Part shown: positions 39,371 through 53,400 of the stretch, in pieces
How positions within the stretch are numbered: the first letter of the stretch is position 1
Layout of the letters: each line of letters begins with the position of its first letter
Origin: Lophius americanus
Taxonomy: Eukaryota > Chordata > Actinopteri > Lophiiformes > Lophiidae
Reading direction: 5' to 3'
Assembly (NCBI GenBank): GCA_037951165.1
Contig: JBBDHG010000019.1
Span: 10,828,001-10,892,000 of the forward strand
DNA: 64,000 bases
Made by a program: the position numbers and the translations under genes
Notes under the pieces: model-generated
Told to the model about the DNA's origin: nothing
Databases searched by the model: none
Seen by the model: only the letters and a program-made list of their open reading frames with translations

Positions 39371-42300
39371 ACATGATTGTGATCCACCAGGTACGCCAGC
39401 GTCCGCACGCTCACTGTTGTCTAAACAGTACATTTCCGTTTGCCATGTGTATCAATATAGTAAATATCCTCTTTATTTAGCTCTTTATGCTGCATAATAA
39501 TTGATTAATTAATACCATAATCAACTGCCCCATGCCAGTTTCTAATCTACTGTCCAGCTGGAGTAACCCAGTACTATATGTATTACGTCTACAATTATGA
39601 AATCAAATCTTCTCCTGACAAAGGTTTCTTCTTTTTATTATTTGTACTCGAATATTTTGTCACAGTCCTCTTTCTCCTTCAATGGAATAAATAAATATTC
39701 TACATTTATTCACATTTTTTCCCTATTGCTTTTCTTGAATCTCCCTAAGGTTCCAAAATATGTTTACCATTGCTGCAAATTAAATCATTACACCAGTCTA
39801 TACAGAAAGGCTGGGCAGTTAAGAAAAAAACAACCTTTTTGTGTATACCTTAAACAAAGAGGCTCTAAATGTGTGCATCTCAGAATTCGGTTCTTCCTAA
39901 TTTTTCTTTCTTCTGTGTCTTTTTTAGGCAGATTTAAACTTTTCATGTCAGTGTGTTCACATTCACCTATGATCTATCCACTTCAGTACAAAATGAGTTT
40001 TTTCCAGTAGCAGGGAAACTTGTGTCAGTGGGAATCATTTCTGCAGCTGGTATATGTATATTTAACTCGGGACAGAACCAACCTGCCTCTGTTCTTACAG
40101 TCTTTATGCTAAATTAAAGGCCTTCTGGCTGTAGCTCTGTACCTCACCTGCTTATTTGAGAGTGGTATTGATCATCTAGTCTAACTCTTGTCAAGAAAGC
40201 AAATATTGGTATTTTCCAACATGCCAAATTATTCCTTTGATCTAATCCTCATGGAGTTGCTCTTTCACAATGTCATCCAGACTCAGAAATGCAAAGAGCT
40301 GACCGGTCCCATATCTGGTTATGTTTATCCTCTGGCAGCATTTCTCCCCTGAGTCTGTGAGAATAGAGAACAGAGCTAATGGGGATGGTACACACCTCAG
40401 CAGTATATCTCCCAACTGATATCCTCCATCGCCTGTTTTTGTCTACTAAATCCCCAACTCACAATAGTATTGTACCATGGAAAGAGCGTTTGTTATTCCA
40501 CTGGCCAGACTTTTAATCCCTGCTGCTGCTCGCCCTTATTTGAATCATTACAAATCTAATTTGGAAATAATATGGCTCTACTGTGAACTTTGGCAAGAGC
40601 AATGTAAAAAAGTATGGACTATCTATCATTTAGTCATATGAAGGAATGGAGCATTTTGAAAGTTTAGTGAGAATAAAAGCATAAGTGAGAGCATTTACAT
40701 TGTTTACAGATAATATTTCGATTAAAGATAAAGTATGATTATTACATAACAGTAAATGTATCTATTCAGCATCATTCCAGGCAATTATAATCCATATATT
40801 TAGTCTTAGTTAGTTAACAGTCCCATTAAATATCTTACAATATGTGCTGTATTATTATGTGTCTTACAGATATAAATGAACCAAGTTAGATGTTTCCTGG
40901 AATAAGTGTTCTGAGGGCTGGAACGTTCCTTTGTGAGGACTTCAGGAAAGGGTCTACACCACATCTATCAGCTTTTCATGTTAGGAGTCAACCCTTTCCA
41001 CTTGTGCATGAGCATGAAAAAACTCACCTGTCAATCAAAGGGCTGTGAGTTTTCTCAGTTTCTAACTGCGTTGGACCCTCGGGGAAAGATTACGTCCCTT
41101 GTTTTGTGTAAAACAATGTGTGCCATCAGTCCACTGTGAGCTTTTTGAGGAGCATCATTTGTGGTCAAAACGATGGAGACTCCCTTACTGACAACCACAA
41201 AGGTGCAAACTGTGATCCAAGATGGCACAACAGCTCACCCCACAGGGTGGGTGGAAAGAATGAAATAGACAAAATAACACAAAAAAAATCCAATGAGACT
41301 CTTCTGATTCGACTCTCGCCTTATGGTTTTTCTTGAATCCATTGTTGTCACGATGCAATTTAATTTTTGAGGGAATATTTTTCTTTCTTTCTTTTTTAAC
41401 CTTAAACTAACACAAAAGCTTTTCTGTATATAAAATTACAATATGTAAAAAGTTTTAAAAAAGGGGTACATTGCTGGTTGAGAGTGCACTGAGGAGAGTA
41501 ACTTTTTCAAGTGCTTTCGAAAATGTATCGAAACTGTTCCTCTTTTAAAGATTTGAGTGTAACTCACAGGTTCTTGTGTAATTAATTATTAGAGCAGGTA
41601 TAATGTTTGTACATGAAAAAAAGCTGGTTTGATTTGAACCGGAAAATTTTCCAGAAAGTCAAATTTCAGTCATTCCCAAAGTGGGATCGCATCTAATCCT
41701 ATAAAAATCAGCCTTTCAGAATTCCATTATCATTACTCCATTTTCCTGCATGCTGTTCACATTATTTTAAGTACAATTTTTACAAGTTTGCGAGCACTAT
41801 TCAAGTGACAAAGAAAGCCCTTTATCTGTGTACTCATATTGCCCTAACATATGTCCCCGTTTCTATATTTTGAATTTAAAAGGATCCCATTAAAACATTT
41901 ATCATGACGGATTAATGACGAAAAAAGGTCGATAGCTTCTTGAGGGTGTGATGTCTTGTCTGTCTATGTGAAAGAGGAGGGTAGCTTTTGCTACAAGAAT
42001 GAAATAATCTGAATGTAAATGCTCGTAGGCTGGCTCACTGTAAAATTATAACTGTAATGTGTATAATGGCTATAAGGTCTAGGAGTCTCTGTACACTGTT
42101 AGACTGTAATCACCTTAGCAGTGTGTCCATCTTGTTTTTAATGGCTGTTTTGATGTTTAAGGAAGACTGGGGCATTTCATTTTGGATTTGTTGTTTATCT
42201 TCCTTAATTTCAAGCCTACCCACATTAAGTACACATAAAGGCCTTATTTAATTGTAGGTCTAAATATCATATTGTATTACAAAAACACTGGATGGTCAAA

Positions 42301-42849
42301 AACAATTATTTAAACATTAAATAAGTTGTGTTTAACTCTGAAACAGTGTGATCTTTTTAGGCTTGAGAGTCTGTATATGCAGTGTTGATAGCATTATTTT
42401 CACCAGCTCATTGGAAAATTTCAATTTCAAACATTAGGAATTATCTTTTTATAGGTTTTCAATCGATGCCCATGTAGTGCGGTGTTCTACTGGTGCAATG
42501 GCTCAGTATGCTGAGGTCTTTACTGTGGAGACGTGAATATGAACACTAACTTTTTGGGTGGGTGGAGGGTTAGGTATGGTGTTGTATCACATCCCCTTAA
42601 ACTACTTTGTCAATCAGGGGTATTGGATCCTTTGATATGGTTGAACTATCAATTCTGTCAATTTTGTTTGATATGTGTTTTCACCTGGGCAGATTTTTGA
42701 TGTACAATTCTTACTAACAGAGTGAAGCCATTGAAATGTAACTATTCTAGCACTTTGGTTATTCAAGGTCTTTTAGAAGCTATAGCAGAAATGATGCCAT
42801 CACAAATGTTTCAAACGTCTTTAAAAAAATATTATCTAAAATTTAAAAA

Positions 42850-42855
42850 AATAAA
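42850..42855 (+). terminator. ank3: candidate poly(A) signal for ank3
   Basis: AATAAA followed within about 40 bases by a T-rich stretch (gttttttttctctgtgtctttt at about 42891). One of several possible 3' ends. Confidence 0.35.
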
Positions 42856-43408
42856 AATGCACTGATTTTGCAATACAATTGTTTCTGGAGTTTTTTTTCT
42901 CTGTGTCTTTTAATGTTTTTACTACATAAGTAATGTAATGGCAGCTGAGTAGCTCTTTCTTAAGAGTTTGTGCTTGCCCTTGAGAAAAAAATGTTCAGGG
43001 CTGCTTGTATGTATATTTTAGCCATCAAAAAAGGTTCCCAATGAGGTTATAGCTGATTTGTGCTGAATAAGAAATTCATGGACTGTTTTTTATAGCACTT
43101 TGATACATAATACAAACTTCCTCTCATTCAGATGCACATACTCTAATTAAAGACTCAGTATATCATCAAGGACACTTTAGACCTACTCTACCTCCTGAAC
43201 CACAGTAAATGCTAAAGTTAAAGAAAAAATTTCAAAGCAGGATACTCATTGTTTGGATTTCCAAGTCATCAAGTGGTGGTTGAAAGGTTTGATGAACCAA
43301 GGCATTGTAACGTATGTGTTTGTGTGTGTAAACTAGACTACCTATACGCTGACTGGATATTCTGCTTCAATCCATGTATTTGAAATTAACAACAACTTTG
43401 GAAAAAAT

Positions 43409-43414
43409 AATAAA
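43409..43414 (+). terminator. ank3: candidate distal poly(A) signal for ank3
   Basis: AATAAA within aaaaataataaaaagccg, followed by tatttctcctctttgcgtct. The position about 0.8 kb before the ccdc6 start would make a long 3'UTR. Confidence 0.35.
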
Positions 43415-44016
43415 AAGCCGTTGAAAAACTATTTCTCCTCTTTGCGTCTTGAAGCTGCGTGCACTTCACTGCTGGTGCTAACAACAAGGACTCCATCAAA
43501 GGGTGTCCATGCCTGACCTTGGCATCAAAACTGCCCTCATGGGGCTCTCTAAGATTAAATCAAATAAACGCACAGAGGGGAAAAAGCCTTAGGTCTAGCT
43601 TTTCGTTTAACCTAGTTTTCATTCATGGAGATTGGACTCTTCTTTATATCTACCTCACATTGACACGTTCATATAAACGTGTGTATATTTATAGTTTGTT
43701 CTTACTTTCTATCATAAAGGTGTGCGTGTGTGTGTGTTTTTATATATTTGCCACTGTAAAGCCTATTTAAAGCTAAACTGGTCTTTGAAAAACATGTAGA
43801 AAACCATGTAAAAAGTCAACTTTTCATAAGATTGGGCTGTTTTCGGCTGTGACATTTTACAGATTATACAAGATTTTTAAAACCTTTATTTAATTTTATA
43901 AGTAGGCGAATTTTCTCAACCCATTAATAAAAAAAATCTTCTTTGACATCAACACATTTGGAGATACGTGAAGTGCATGAAAATTTGCGATCTGAAAAGT
44001 AACAAACTAAAGTAAG

Positions 44017-44017
<1 letters not shown>

Positions 44018-44051
<34 letters not shown>

Positions 44052-44052
44052 T
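44018..44052 (+). repeat. (TCTA)n microsatellite
   Basis: Eight tandem tetranucleotide units just upstream of the ccdc6 start, directly visible. Confidence 0.97.
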
Positions 44053-44059
44053 AGATGGA

Positions 44060-44232
44060 GTTATTAAATATGTGTCATGTGCGGAAAATACAATGTTTAG
44101 TACTAGAGACCAAACGGTGGTGGCGCTATGCCGTCAAACGTGCGCAAGGTCAGACAGCGCAGCGTTCTACGGTCTGCGCTGCTCAAACGCTGCAGCTCTG
44201 GCGGCTCCTCCACTCCACTCTGTCGCACAACC
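44060..44232 (+). promoter_or_regulatory. ccdc6: ccdc6 5'UTR / CpG-rich proximal region
   Basis: Abrupt CpG-rich sequence (ggcgctatgccgtc, gtgcgcaaggtcagacagcg, tacggtctgcgctgctcaaacg) immediately before the coding start, typical of a housekeeping promoter. An upstream ATG at 44128 is in frame with the start and no stop intervenes. Confidence 0.6.
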
Positions 44233-44487
44233 ATGGCGGACAGTGCGAGTGAGAGCGACACCGACGGAGCGGGGAGCAGCTCGGCCACACCAATGTTGTC
44301 CTCTGCTTCAAATTCGGGCAAACCGAGCATAGTCATCTCACAGTTTCGTTTGGAAGAGCTGACGAACCGCCTGGCTTCGTTGCAACAAGAGAATAAAGTT
44401 CTTAAAATTGAGCTCGAGACGTTCAAACTCAAGTGCAAAGCCCTGCAGGAGGAGAATCGGGACCTCCGTAAAGCTAGCGTCACCATT
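44233..44487 (+). CDS. ccdc6: ccdc6 exon 1
   Basis: 255 coding bases, ends phase 0 before gtgagt. MADSASESDTDGAG matches the human N-terminus; then VISQFRLEELTNRLASLQQE and KALQEENRDLRKASVTI begin the coiled coil. ATG 44233 was chosen because the conserved protein starts here and the context acaaccATGG is optimal; the in-frame ATG at 44128 would add 35 residues without known conservation. Confidence 0.95.
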
Positions 44488-47400
44488 GTGAGTAACGTTA
44501 GCTAGCTAACTAGCTACATACCAAACCCACGCCACGCCACATATTCGACTACTTATGACAACAAGTTGGCTACACCTTTTGTGGTTTTATCAGTTCTTAT
44601 TAGTGACCGTTAGCACATTTATATTGTATATGTATGTGTTACGTTTCCTTGAGAACAGTACTCGGGTGTACTACTAGCTTTAAAAACATAGCTAGTTGCT
44701 ATGTTGCTCATTTTGCCAGTGGGCTAATGTGTACTTTGTGGCCCCGCAGTGGCTAGTTTGCTTTGTTTCGCTTGTGGTATTAATCTTGACTAACATCAGT
44801 TAATGGTCAAACGTGTGTTACAACATAGGTGGCCTCATACATACTATACATACAAGTTAGCGATCTGATTTTAGCGGCTTGGTCAGTTGATTACTCACCC
44901 CCGGAAATTGTAACTACGTTTATCCTACGAGGATTCGTCAAATCAGTGATGATAAATGACTCAGAAGAAGAATTGGCAAGGGCCAGTGCTTCATATGCCT
45001 TCAAGCTCGGTTAACGCACCCGAGCTTAATAAAATGTGAAAACGATCTGCTGGATATATGGGAAGTATGCAGGCCAAACCTAGCAAGCTAAGCTAAACGC
45101 CAGACTCATATGTTGGCAGTACAGCCACAACGCACCCTTCCCAACCTCTGGAAAATGTTTAAGGATTAACTTAAGTTTCTATTGCCCCTCTTGGACAGCT
45201 GACAGATTTTAGCAGCACACAGAATAGAGTCTAGCTTTAAGGTCAGCGAGGAATGAGAATGGAAAATTTGAGACTGGTGCTAACAAGGGCAGGCGTATCA
45301 TCACGCTGTAATGCAAGCTGCCGTAGCTGTCCCAGCACATTTCCTCAGTGCCCCCATGTCGTTTCATCGTTTTTAGTCACCTGGTAACGTTACTGCGACA
45401 GCTCGAGTCATTTAAGGACAATTTTGCTTCATCCTCAGTTGGTTGGTTTTACCGCAGCAAACAACGATTGATTGTGCTTATTGCACGATTGAATCAAATT
45501 AAGTGTATACAGCAGACAATATAATGTTCCTGAATTCTGCCTCTTCTATGGTCTCATTTTTATCTGCAGCAAGCAAGAGCAGAGCAGGAGGAAGAATTTA
45601 TCAGCAACACTTTATTCAAGAAGATCCAGGCCCTTCAAAAGGAAAAGGAGACCTTGGCAGTCAACTATGAAAAAGAAGAGGAATTTCTCACAAATGAACT
45701 GTCAAGGAAACTCATGCAAGTAAGTATTATGAACATTATAGGAAAATGTCAAATAAAAATCAACAAACAAACAATAGAGTATTGCCTAACAAACAATGTT
45801 AATCAATTTATTGAGTTATTGCTGACAAATATCGCCATTGAACAGAGAAGTTTTTGAGTATGCAAAATTATGCAAAGTGGCTGCTTTTCAGATTGCCAAT
45901 CGTGTTCGCTTGAGCTTGCAGGGTGTTTTTCATATACCCAACCCCATGTATGAGTGCTCAGCGGCTAGTGTATTATCAACTGTATTGGTACTTCCCTGAA
46001 GCCTGGATTAGCTCAAGATGACTTAACTGCAATTACTGCTTTCTCAAAATTATTCTCCTATTACTCTTTCCCACCTGTTCTCTTATTTTCATCAACGGCA
46101 GAGTGACCAGCACACACATGCTCTCCGACTCAAAGTGGCTAGCTCTAGACTGAGTAATGTTTTGTTAATGGGTGAAGAAATGGGACCCGGGAAATATCTA
46201 TGTGGTCTGCAACGAATAATCAACGTCATCGACAAAAATTTATTAGAAATTAGTTGTCTGCGAATTTAATAGTTGATTAGTCGGGGACGTCATTGGACAC
46301 TGCCTTTGAAACAGCGTAATAAAAAGGAAGTAGACAGTAGCGGCTCGGCAAAATCATCACAACAGAAAACCTCCAAGGTGTGGGAGCATTACTAACTCAA
46401 CACCGCGAAAAAATGGTGTAAACTGCAAGATTTAAAAAGCTGACCTGTCAAGGCGTGGAGTGCTTAAGTGATACTGGAGCAATTGACACGGAGGCACGTT
46501 GGCATCTTTGACTCGTCTCACTAAGCTAGATAGCTAGCTCAATATTAAAGAGCACGCACTTTTGTTGTGTCTAACAGGACTTTTGAAATGTAGTGATTGT
46601 TAATGACATCAAAAGTAACGAATAACTATAACTACTAAATAACTATAGACAAATGTGCCCCTACGTCAAAAACATACACATTGCATCGCTCATGGAGACG
46701 TTCCATTACTGCTGAAAGTTTGTTGCTACCTGCAGAATGCACTCCTCTCTGCCTGTGGGCTGTATCCAACTTGCAAACGATTTAGCCTAATGCAGTTGTT
46801 GATTACAAAATGCACAAAGCGCTGACTGTTTTCTTTTCTACCCTTGTTTATTTTCCTAAATTTACATGGACGTTTGATTTCATTCATGAGAAACTGCTGT
46901 ATTTGTTATATATTTTTTTACATACATAATATACATTTTATTTACCTTTTGTAACAGCAGTTATGGGATGCAACATGAAATAACTAAATTACAGTACAGC
47001 AAATACAATGTTGGTATAGCAACCTGTTTGGTTTAACAGTCTTTTATAAAAGCAGTAAGTTTATTAAAAGACCTCTAGGAAAGAAGAATTCATCTCTATT
47101 GTTTTATGTCAGTTGACATGTGCATAAAAGAACCTAAAGCTAGATTCAAAATCATATAGCAAAACAAGAACCATTTAGTAATCGTGTATTTATTTTCATT
47201 TTTACTTAACCATTATTCAACCAGGAGAAAAAATTGTCCGATTAACATCAGTCGATTATTGAAACGATAATAACTACGATCTAAATAGTTGCAGCCCTAG
47301 TTGCTGACAAATGGTCCATAATGTGCATTTATGCATGTAGACATGGGAATTTTTTTCTGCCTTGAGCTGATAGTGGGGGAACTGAACATTACCATTTATA

Positions 47401-50400
47401 ATACCGGTGTATGTGGCTACATTCCAGAAAAAACATAAACTAGGAAAAGCAGTCTGAGACCGTAAACTTTCGCCACGACACAACAGTACCACAGGTAGAC
47501 ACTATTGTGATCACAATCAATTAGTTTACCTTATTAAAGAAAATGTAATCCAGAGTACTCTATTAATGTATGAGTTATTGCCAGCCTGTAAATCTACTGA
47601 AACTCCAGCAAACTCTCTGAGTATCTCTTGAATACTCTGGAACCTTTTGTCTCCTCATTCTATTCCGCCTTCCACTTCAATGTCTCTGCTCAGCATACTA
47701 AGCCCCCAGCTGCATTTCTCATTAGCACCACTTTTTTCATTTCTTCATGAAAACTGACTGAGTATAATAATCCTAGCTGTCATCGTATTGCACAAGCGCA
47801 AAGATATACCTTGGAAAAACTTCAAAATGCTATATCTCCATCATCACTTCAAACGGCTTGGTTAGAGAACTTGAAGCCACAAGATGACACCACTCCAAAT
47901 GGCCTTTGGTTTTATTAATTTTTTTGCGTGTAAACAGACAAATGCACAGAAGTAAACACATTACTTCCTTAGCAGAGGTGATAATTATTTCTGATCTGTA
48001 TTTTCAATTATTTTGATGGATTTTTGACTCATGGATTTTCCAATTGTTTAACTAGCTTCATATCATTACATTGAGGAGAATATATGTAAATAAACAATAT
48101 CAAACGTCTCCCTTTTGCCTGCACTGTATTTAAGTGTACTGTTAAGCTGTAAAAAGGGATTGTTTATTATGAGATATATGTTTGTTATGAGAGCCTCTAT
48201 ATACCTTCTTGCATTGTGGTCAACACAAACAATTAACCAGTCTACCAGCAATCACACATACACACACACACACGCACACACACTCACACTCACGCTCTAG
48301 AGATGCAGATGCCTCTTTTTCACCAAAGTGAAAAAGTAGCTGGTGTGTTTCTCTCAAAGCCTCATTCAGTCAATTTTATGTTGGCTTTGTTTTGGGACTT
48401 CAGGGGCTTCATACATACTTGACAACATACATATATATGGCTGGCTCTGCACTCCCCCTAGCTTAAGCCACTCTGCCAATGTTTACTTCTTAAAATTTGC
48501 TATCTTCCCTTGGGTGATTATTTTTTAAGTGTTTGAGAAAACATTTTCTCCACATGTTTTCTCAAAACATGCACAAATACAAATGAAAGGAACACAGATT
48601 ACAGACAAAAGGGTTAGCCCATGTCAGTCTTTAACTTTGACCATAAATTTGCCTTTAGTCATTAACATCAGTTGTCACAGTTCAGTTGTTATTATCTAAA
48701 CTACGATACTTTATTGGTCACGATTATCCCGCCTCCAACCATGGCATGACCGGTTCTAGTTTGTAGACCAGCAAGGTTTTAGTTCCTCCCTGGCACAAAT
48801 TTTTCTGGCTTAAAGTCTCTTCTTTAGCTGTGGAAATGTAAAGAACTAGTACCAATTCAGGCACTGGACCAAAAGAAAATAAGAAATGCGACATTTGCCG
48901 ACTTTACAAAACATTCTAGTGATTAGGAAAGTCAATGCCACATTGTGGTCCACTGCACTGTAAATCTTTAAAATATGTTGAACATTTTTGAAATGCCTCA
49001 ACAGGTAAATAAATTCTGAGAAATTGAAAAGACTTTATAACCTTCATACTATCAATTTGATGTAATGGTGTTCTACTTGAAAATCTTATTATATGCCAAA
49101 ATTGAATTTATTATGGCCTAAGACATCTTAGTGATGCATTAGATAATGAAAGGAAATACTTTCAGCAATGATTTTTATAAACAGCATATACATTCATTAA
49201 CATATTGTCCATGTTCAGATGGCTGTACAGTTTATTGGCACATTATAAAAGCAATTCCTTAAGTTATTGTGTTACTTGTAAGGAGATTGGATGCTCTGGG
49301 TGTGAGACAGGTTTACCCAGTATTAATGTATTCTTTGAAAGTGAAAACACTACAAAACAGTCATCATGCTCCTATTTCTGCTAATAGAATATTGGGAATG
49401 GTTAGTTTTCCATCTCAAGACTTTTCCTATGAATGAATGTGCATGCCTTTCCCCATTGTGACTAATCATTTAAGTAATCCATTACATCAGTATCCCATTT
49501 TTAGTCATTACTGGGCCACACCCTTTCCTTTGTATTGTGAAACTGCCTAACTTGATTACTTTGGTTGCTTAATCTTTATTTTACACAATTTCTTCTAATG
49601 GGAAGTTGTATTATGAATGGAATTGAATTATAACAGAAATGTCCTGTTTTGTAATCTAAATGCTCTTTCACCAGTGTTATTTTGGTCACTGTGGTCATCA
49701 AATAGTTTTCATGTGACATCACTGAATCTCTTCTCTCTCATTTAATCCATATCCCTTTCCTTTTCTATTGCCATGAACTACTCTTCCTATATCTGTCCTA
49801 GCTCCAACATGAGAAGGCAGAGTTAGAGCAACACTTGGAGCAGGAGCAAGAGTTCCAGGTGAACAAACTCATGAAAAAGATCAAGAAGATGGAGAATGAA
49901 ACCATCTCAAAGCAGCTAACCCTGGAACAGGTATGCTGGTTGTAAACCAAAAATATTTAACAGTCTATTTTGGAATAACATGTACCTGAAATTTGTGTAT
50001 ATAGTTATTGTATTGATACAAGTTATCAAAAGCACAATCATTAATAATTCTCACTGAGTGTTCGCTGGAAAGAACATTTTGGCCTATGGCAATGTCAGAA
50101 CCGTGTGTCCCAATCCTCCTCCATTTCCACTTTGTGATGAATTAATTATTCTGCCGCTGTTCATGGATGTATGTGTTATCACTGTTCAACTGGAACCTTT
50201 CAAAGTTTTCTTTGTTTTCTACCAGCATCCTGCTGGGTCTACAATAAAGGAAGTTCCTTCTTGGGGGGGTAGCGCTCTCCAAAATTACCATTACTTTGAG
50301 GGTGGAGCCCATTCATCATTTTATGCTTTCGGTGACCAGAGATTTTGTTTTTCCGGGATGTCTGTTAATCTTTAAGAAGACTTTACATTTGGATCAAATC

Positions 50401-53400
50401 TCAAAGTGCTAAAAAGTGCTAAAAAGTGGAACATACATGTGTTCCACTTTTAATATGAACACTATGTTTCAGAAATACTAGTAGGGAATTTCGTCAAATT
50501 TGATACAAATAGCCATTTTGTGCAGGATTAGCTGTTAAGTTTTTGTGAACTCCTCTACCAAACTTGTCTAACGCAACGTCTCTGGAATTCCTGAAGGGAA
50601 TTTGTTATCGCTGTTGACAGTTGCACATGTGACAACAGGCAAAGACTTTTATGAGGGGTTCAAGTCAACACTTCAATTATTCCTTCTTTGATGCTCCGTT
50701 GAAGATGTGGATAAAGTAGAAAGTAAAGTAGAAATTCAATCTTAGTCTTCTACTTCGTTAGAGCTTATTGGACAAAACAAGTGAGCACACATGTTATATG
50801 TTTTGTGTTTTTCAATGAAACTTCACTCTAATAAAAGTACAATCAGGGCTGACCGTAGGCTTATTGGTTTTGCCTGTGCTGTAGCTCTTTATCAGTCCAA
50901 TTTAGGACTCTATAAATTGGTTAATTATACACTGGAATTCTTCATGTCAATATATTAATAACTTTCATTTTACTTAGAACTACACTTATTGCCATAGGAA
51001 TAGACGTCCTCTGGTTTTTAAGTACAATGTATTTGAATGCACCCCCATGAATCTTTTTTATCAACAAAGATTTTTTTATCTTTAATCACCAAAATTGTCC
51101 TTTTCCTTCTTTATTGCAGTTGAGGCGGGAGAAGATAGACCTTGAGAACACATTAGAGCAGGAACAAGAGGCCCTTGTCAACAGACTGTGGAAACGAATG
51201 GACAAGCTGGAGGCTGAAAAAAGGTATGGAGTGTTGAACTATTTCAGTATCTAAACATTATGGACATGTTTAGAACCTTCTTTTTATGGATAAAGGTTAT
51301 ACACCTTTATATTAATACTTAGACATATATGAAAGAACAAATCCCTTCATTTTAGTTTTACACTATCGCCATTAAAGGCTCGGTGTGTAAAATTTGCCTT
51401 GGGGGGGACATTCTTTCAGCCGAGCTGAATCTTCTGGACTGCCTTAGTGAGTCTATATGTTTGCTTTGACGGCAAGGTATGGCACTCCATTGCTTTTCTT
51501 ACTCTAAATAATAAGTAACGTCCTCCATTTGTTAAAAACACAGTAACAACTTAAAACGCAAAAATCCCCCTCCATCTGTAACATCAAAGCGGCCTCCGTA
51601 CAGAACCCTCTCTATGGAGATTCAACATAATGGCTTTTTCGAAACAAACATTAAAAAACATTTTTATTTCCGCTGAAAGTACACAAAACAGATAAGAGAG
51701 ATGTGTCTTATATGTACAATGACAACAAAGTATCTATCTAAATCTTACACACCAAACCTTTTAAGTTGAAAATCATAAAATGTTTAGTGCCACCATGCAG
51801 GTTTAGTCATGCCATAGCTATGAATCTTGCTGTTAGGTTCATCATTACTGTTGATGAATTCTACTTATAGCGTGGTTTGTTTGTTTTCTAAAATAGAATC
51901 CTCCAGGAGAAGCTGGACCAGCCTGTATCAGCCCCTCCCTCCCCTAGAGACATATCCATGGAGATAGACTCACCAGAGAACATGATGCGGCATATCCGGT
52001 TCTTGAAGAATGAAGTAGAGAGGCTTAAGAAAAGCCTGCGCACCACAGAGCTGCAGCGTAAGTGGCCTCTCGTCTTGTCATTTGCTGTTTGACAGGCTGG
52101 GCTTTGAGGGGGCAGATGCCCTAAAGTTTTGATTAAGGATATGAAACCGATCAACATTACACCAAGAAAAATTGTCTGACACAGTTTACTTCCTCATTAT
52201 CTACCATTGCTCATATTACACAAAGTAGTCTAGACCTGTCGAAAATTCAGATTCACAGATAATGCGCAATAATTGATTTATCATATACATCACGGCAAAC
52301 TTTTCCATTAAATAATAACCATAATTGAATAAAGGGATATTTTCTGTATTTGTTGTTTTTGCTAAAAAGCTCAAACTGCCCTGGTTTGTTTTATAAGGTG
52401 TATATACATTAATACTTTATGGAAATACGATGTGATATTTTATCTGTGCCTGATTTGCATTCAAGGGCGCCATTTAATGATCGTTGTCAAATGTTTTTTC
52501 TTACTCCTTTTTTAAATGGATAGAATAACAATTTTCATCAAATGTGTCATGACAGCCACACAACCTCATGCCATTCAGGCTTTGAATAGTGTGTATGCAT
52601 TATACAGTATTTAGCCAGAGGCAGGGTGTATGTCACTTTGTCCCAATATATACTCCCGCAAGCCAGCTTTCTAAGAACATCGTCACTATGCTATATTTTT
52701 GCATCTTACTGATTTTATTGTTCAAGACATTCTTCAGTAGTGTAAATTGTTTTATATCGTGAAAAATCTATGGCTATTACAAGTCACCTGATGGTGTTAA
52801 AGAATTTGTCTGTTGGAGGAGTCTGTTCAATGCGGTTTTAAACAAATTTGAGTGCCTAGTTTGTATTTAAAGAAGGCTGGGACGAATTTGCTTGATATGG
52901 TATGGGGGAATGTCGTATGAAATACTGTAGGAAGTCTTCGAACATGAGGGTTTAGATGCCATAACCATTTTTTGCATTGTTCTACAAATGTAACAGTGCA
53001 GTGGTCCCATGATGATTGCATTCAATAAAGGTGGACTAGTCTGTAATACAAACAGTTTTAGTTCTTTAGGTACAGCAGCATTTATTTCATTAAAGCTTTG
53101 TATGACGCGTTGACTGATCTGATAAAATATTATAATTTGTCTTAATTGTCATGATAATAACGTATTGTGGAGTCCCGAGTACAGCATAACAACACGACAA
53201 TGAACACCGTCTTAAGTTAATAGCTTGTGTTTTTAAGATTTGTGTTCTTGTTGAAGTGTTTCTGTAGAAATTGGTTCAAGTATGTTCTGATCATTTCCAA
53301 AACATGTAGACATAAGTGAGAGGGGAAGTCATTCAAAATGAAAGAATTGTCATAACATGTATGTGTCACTCAGTTTATCTTAGTTTTATGCTTAGATTTT

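Larger units (their letters stand above)
39371..43980 (+). other. ank3: probable ank3 3'UTR and ank3-ccdc6 intergenic DNA
   Basis: AT-rich sequence with many T/A runs and no convincing exon on either strand. Mammalian ANK3 has a multi-kilobase 3'UTR, so much of this is likely transcribed. Several AATAAA signals occur; candidates are listed separately. Confidence 0.6.
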
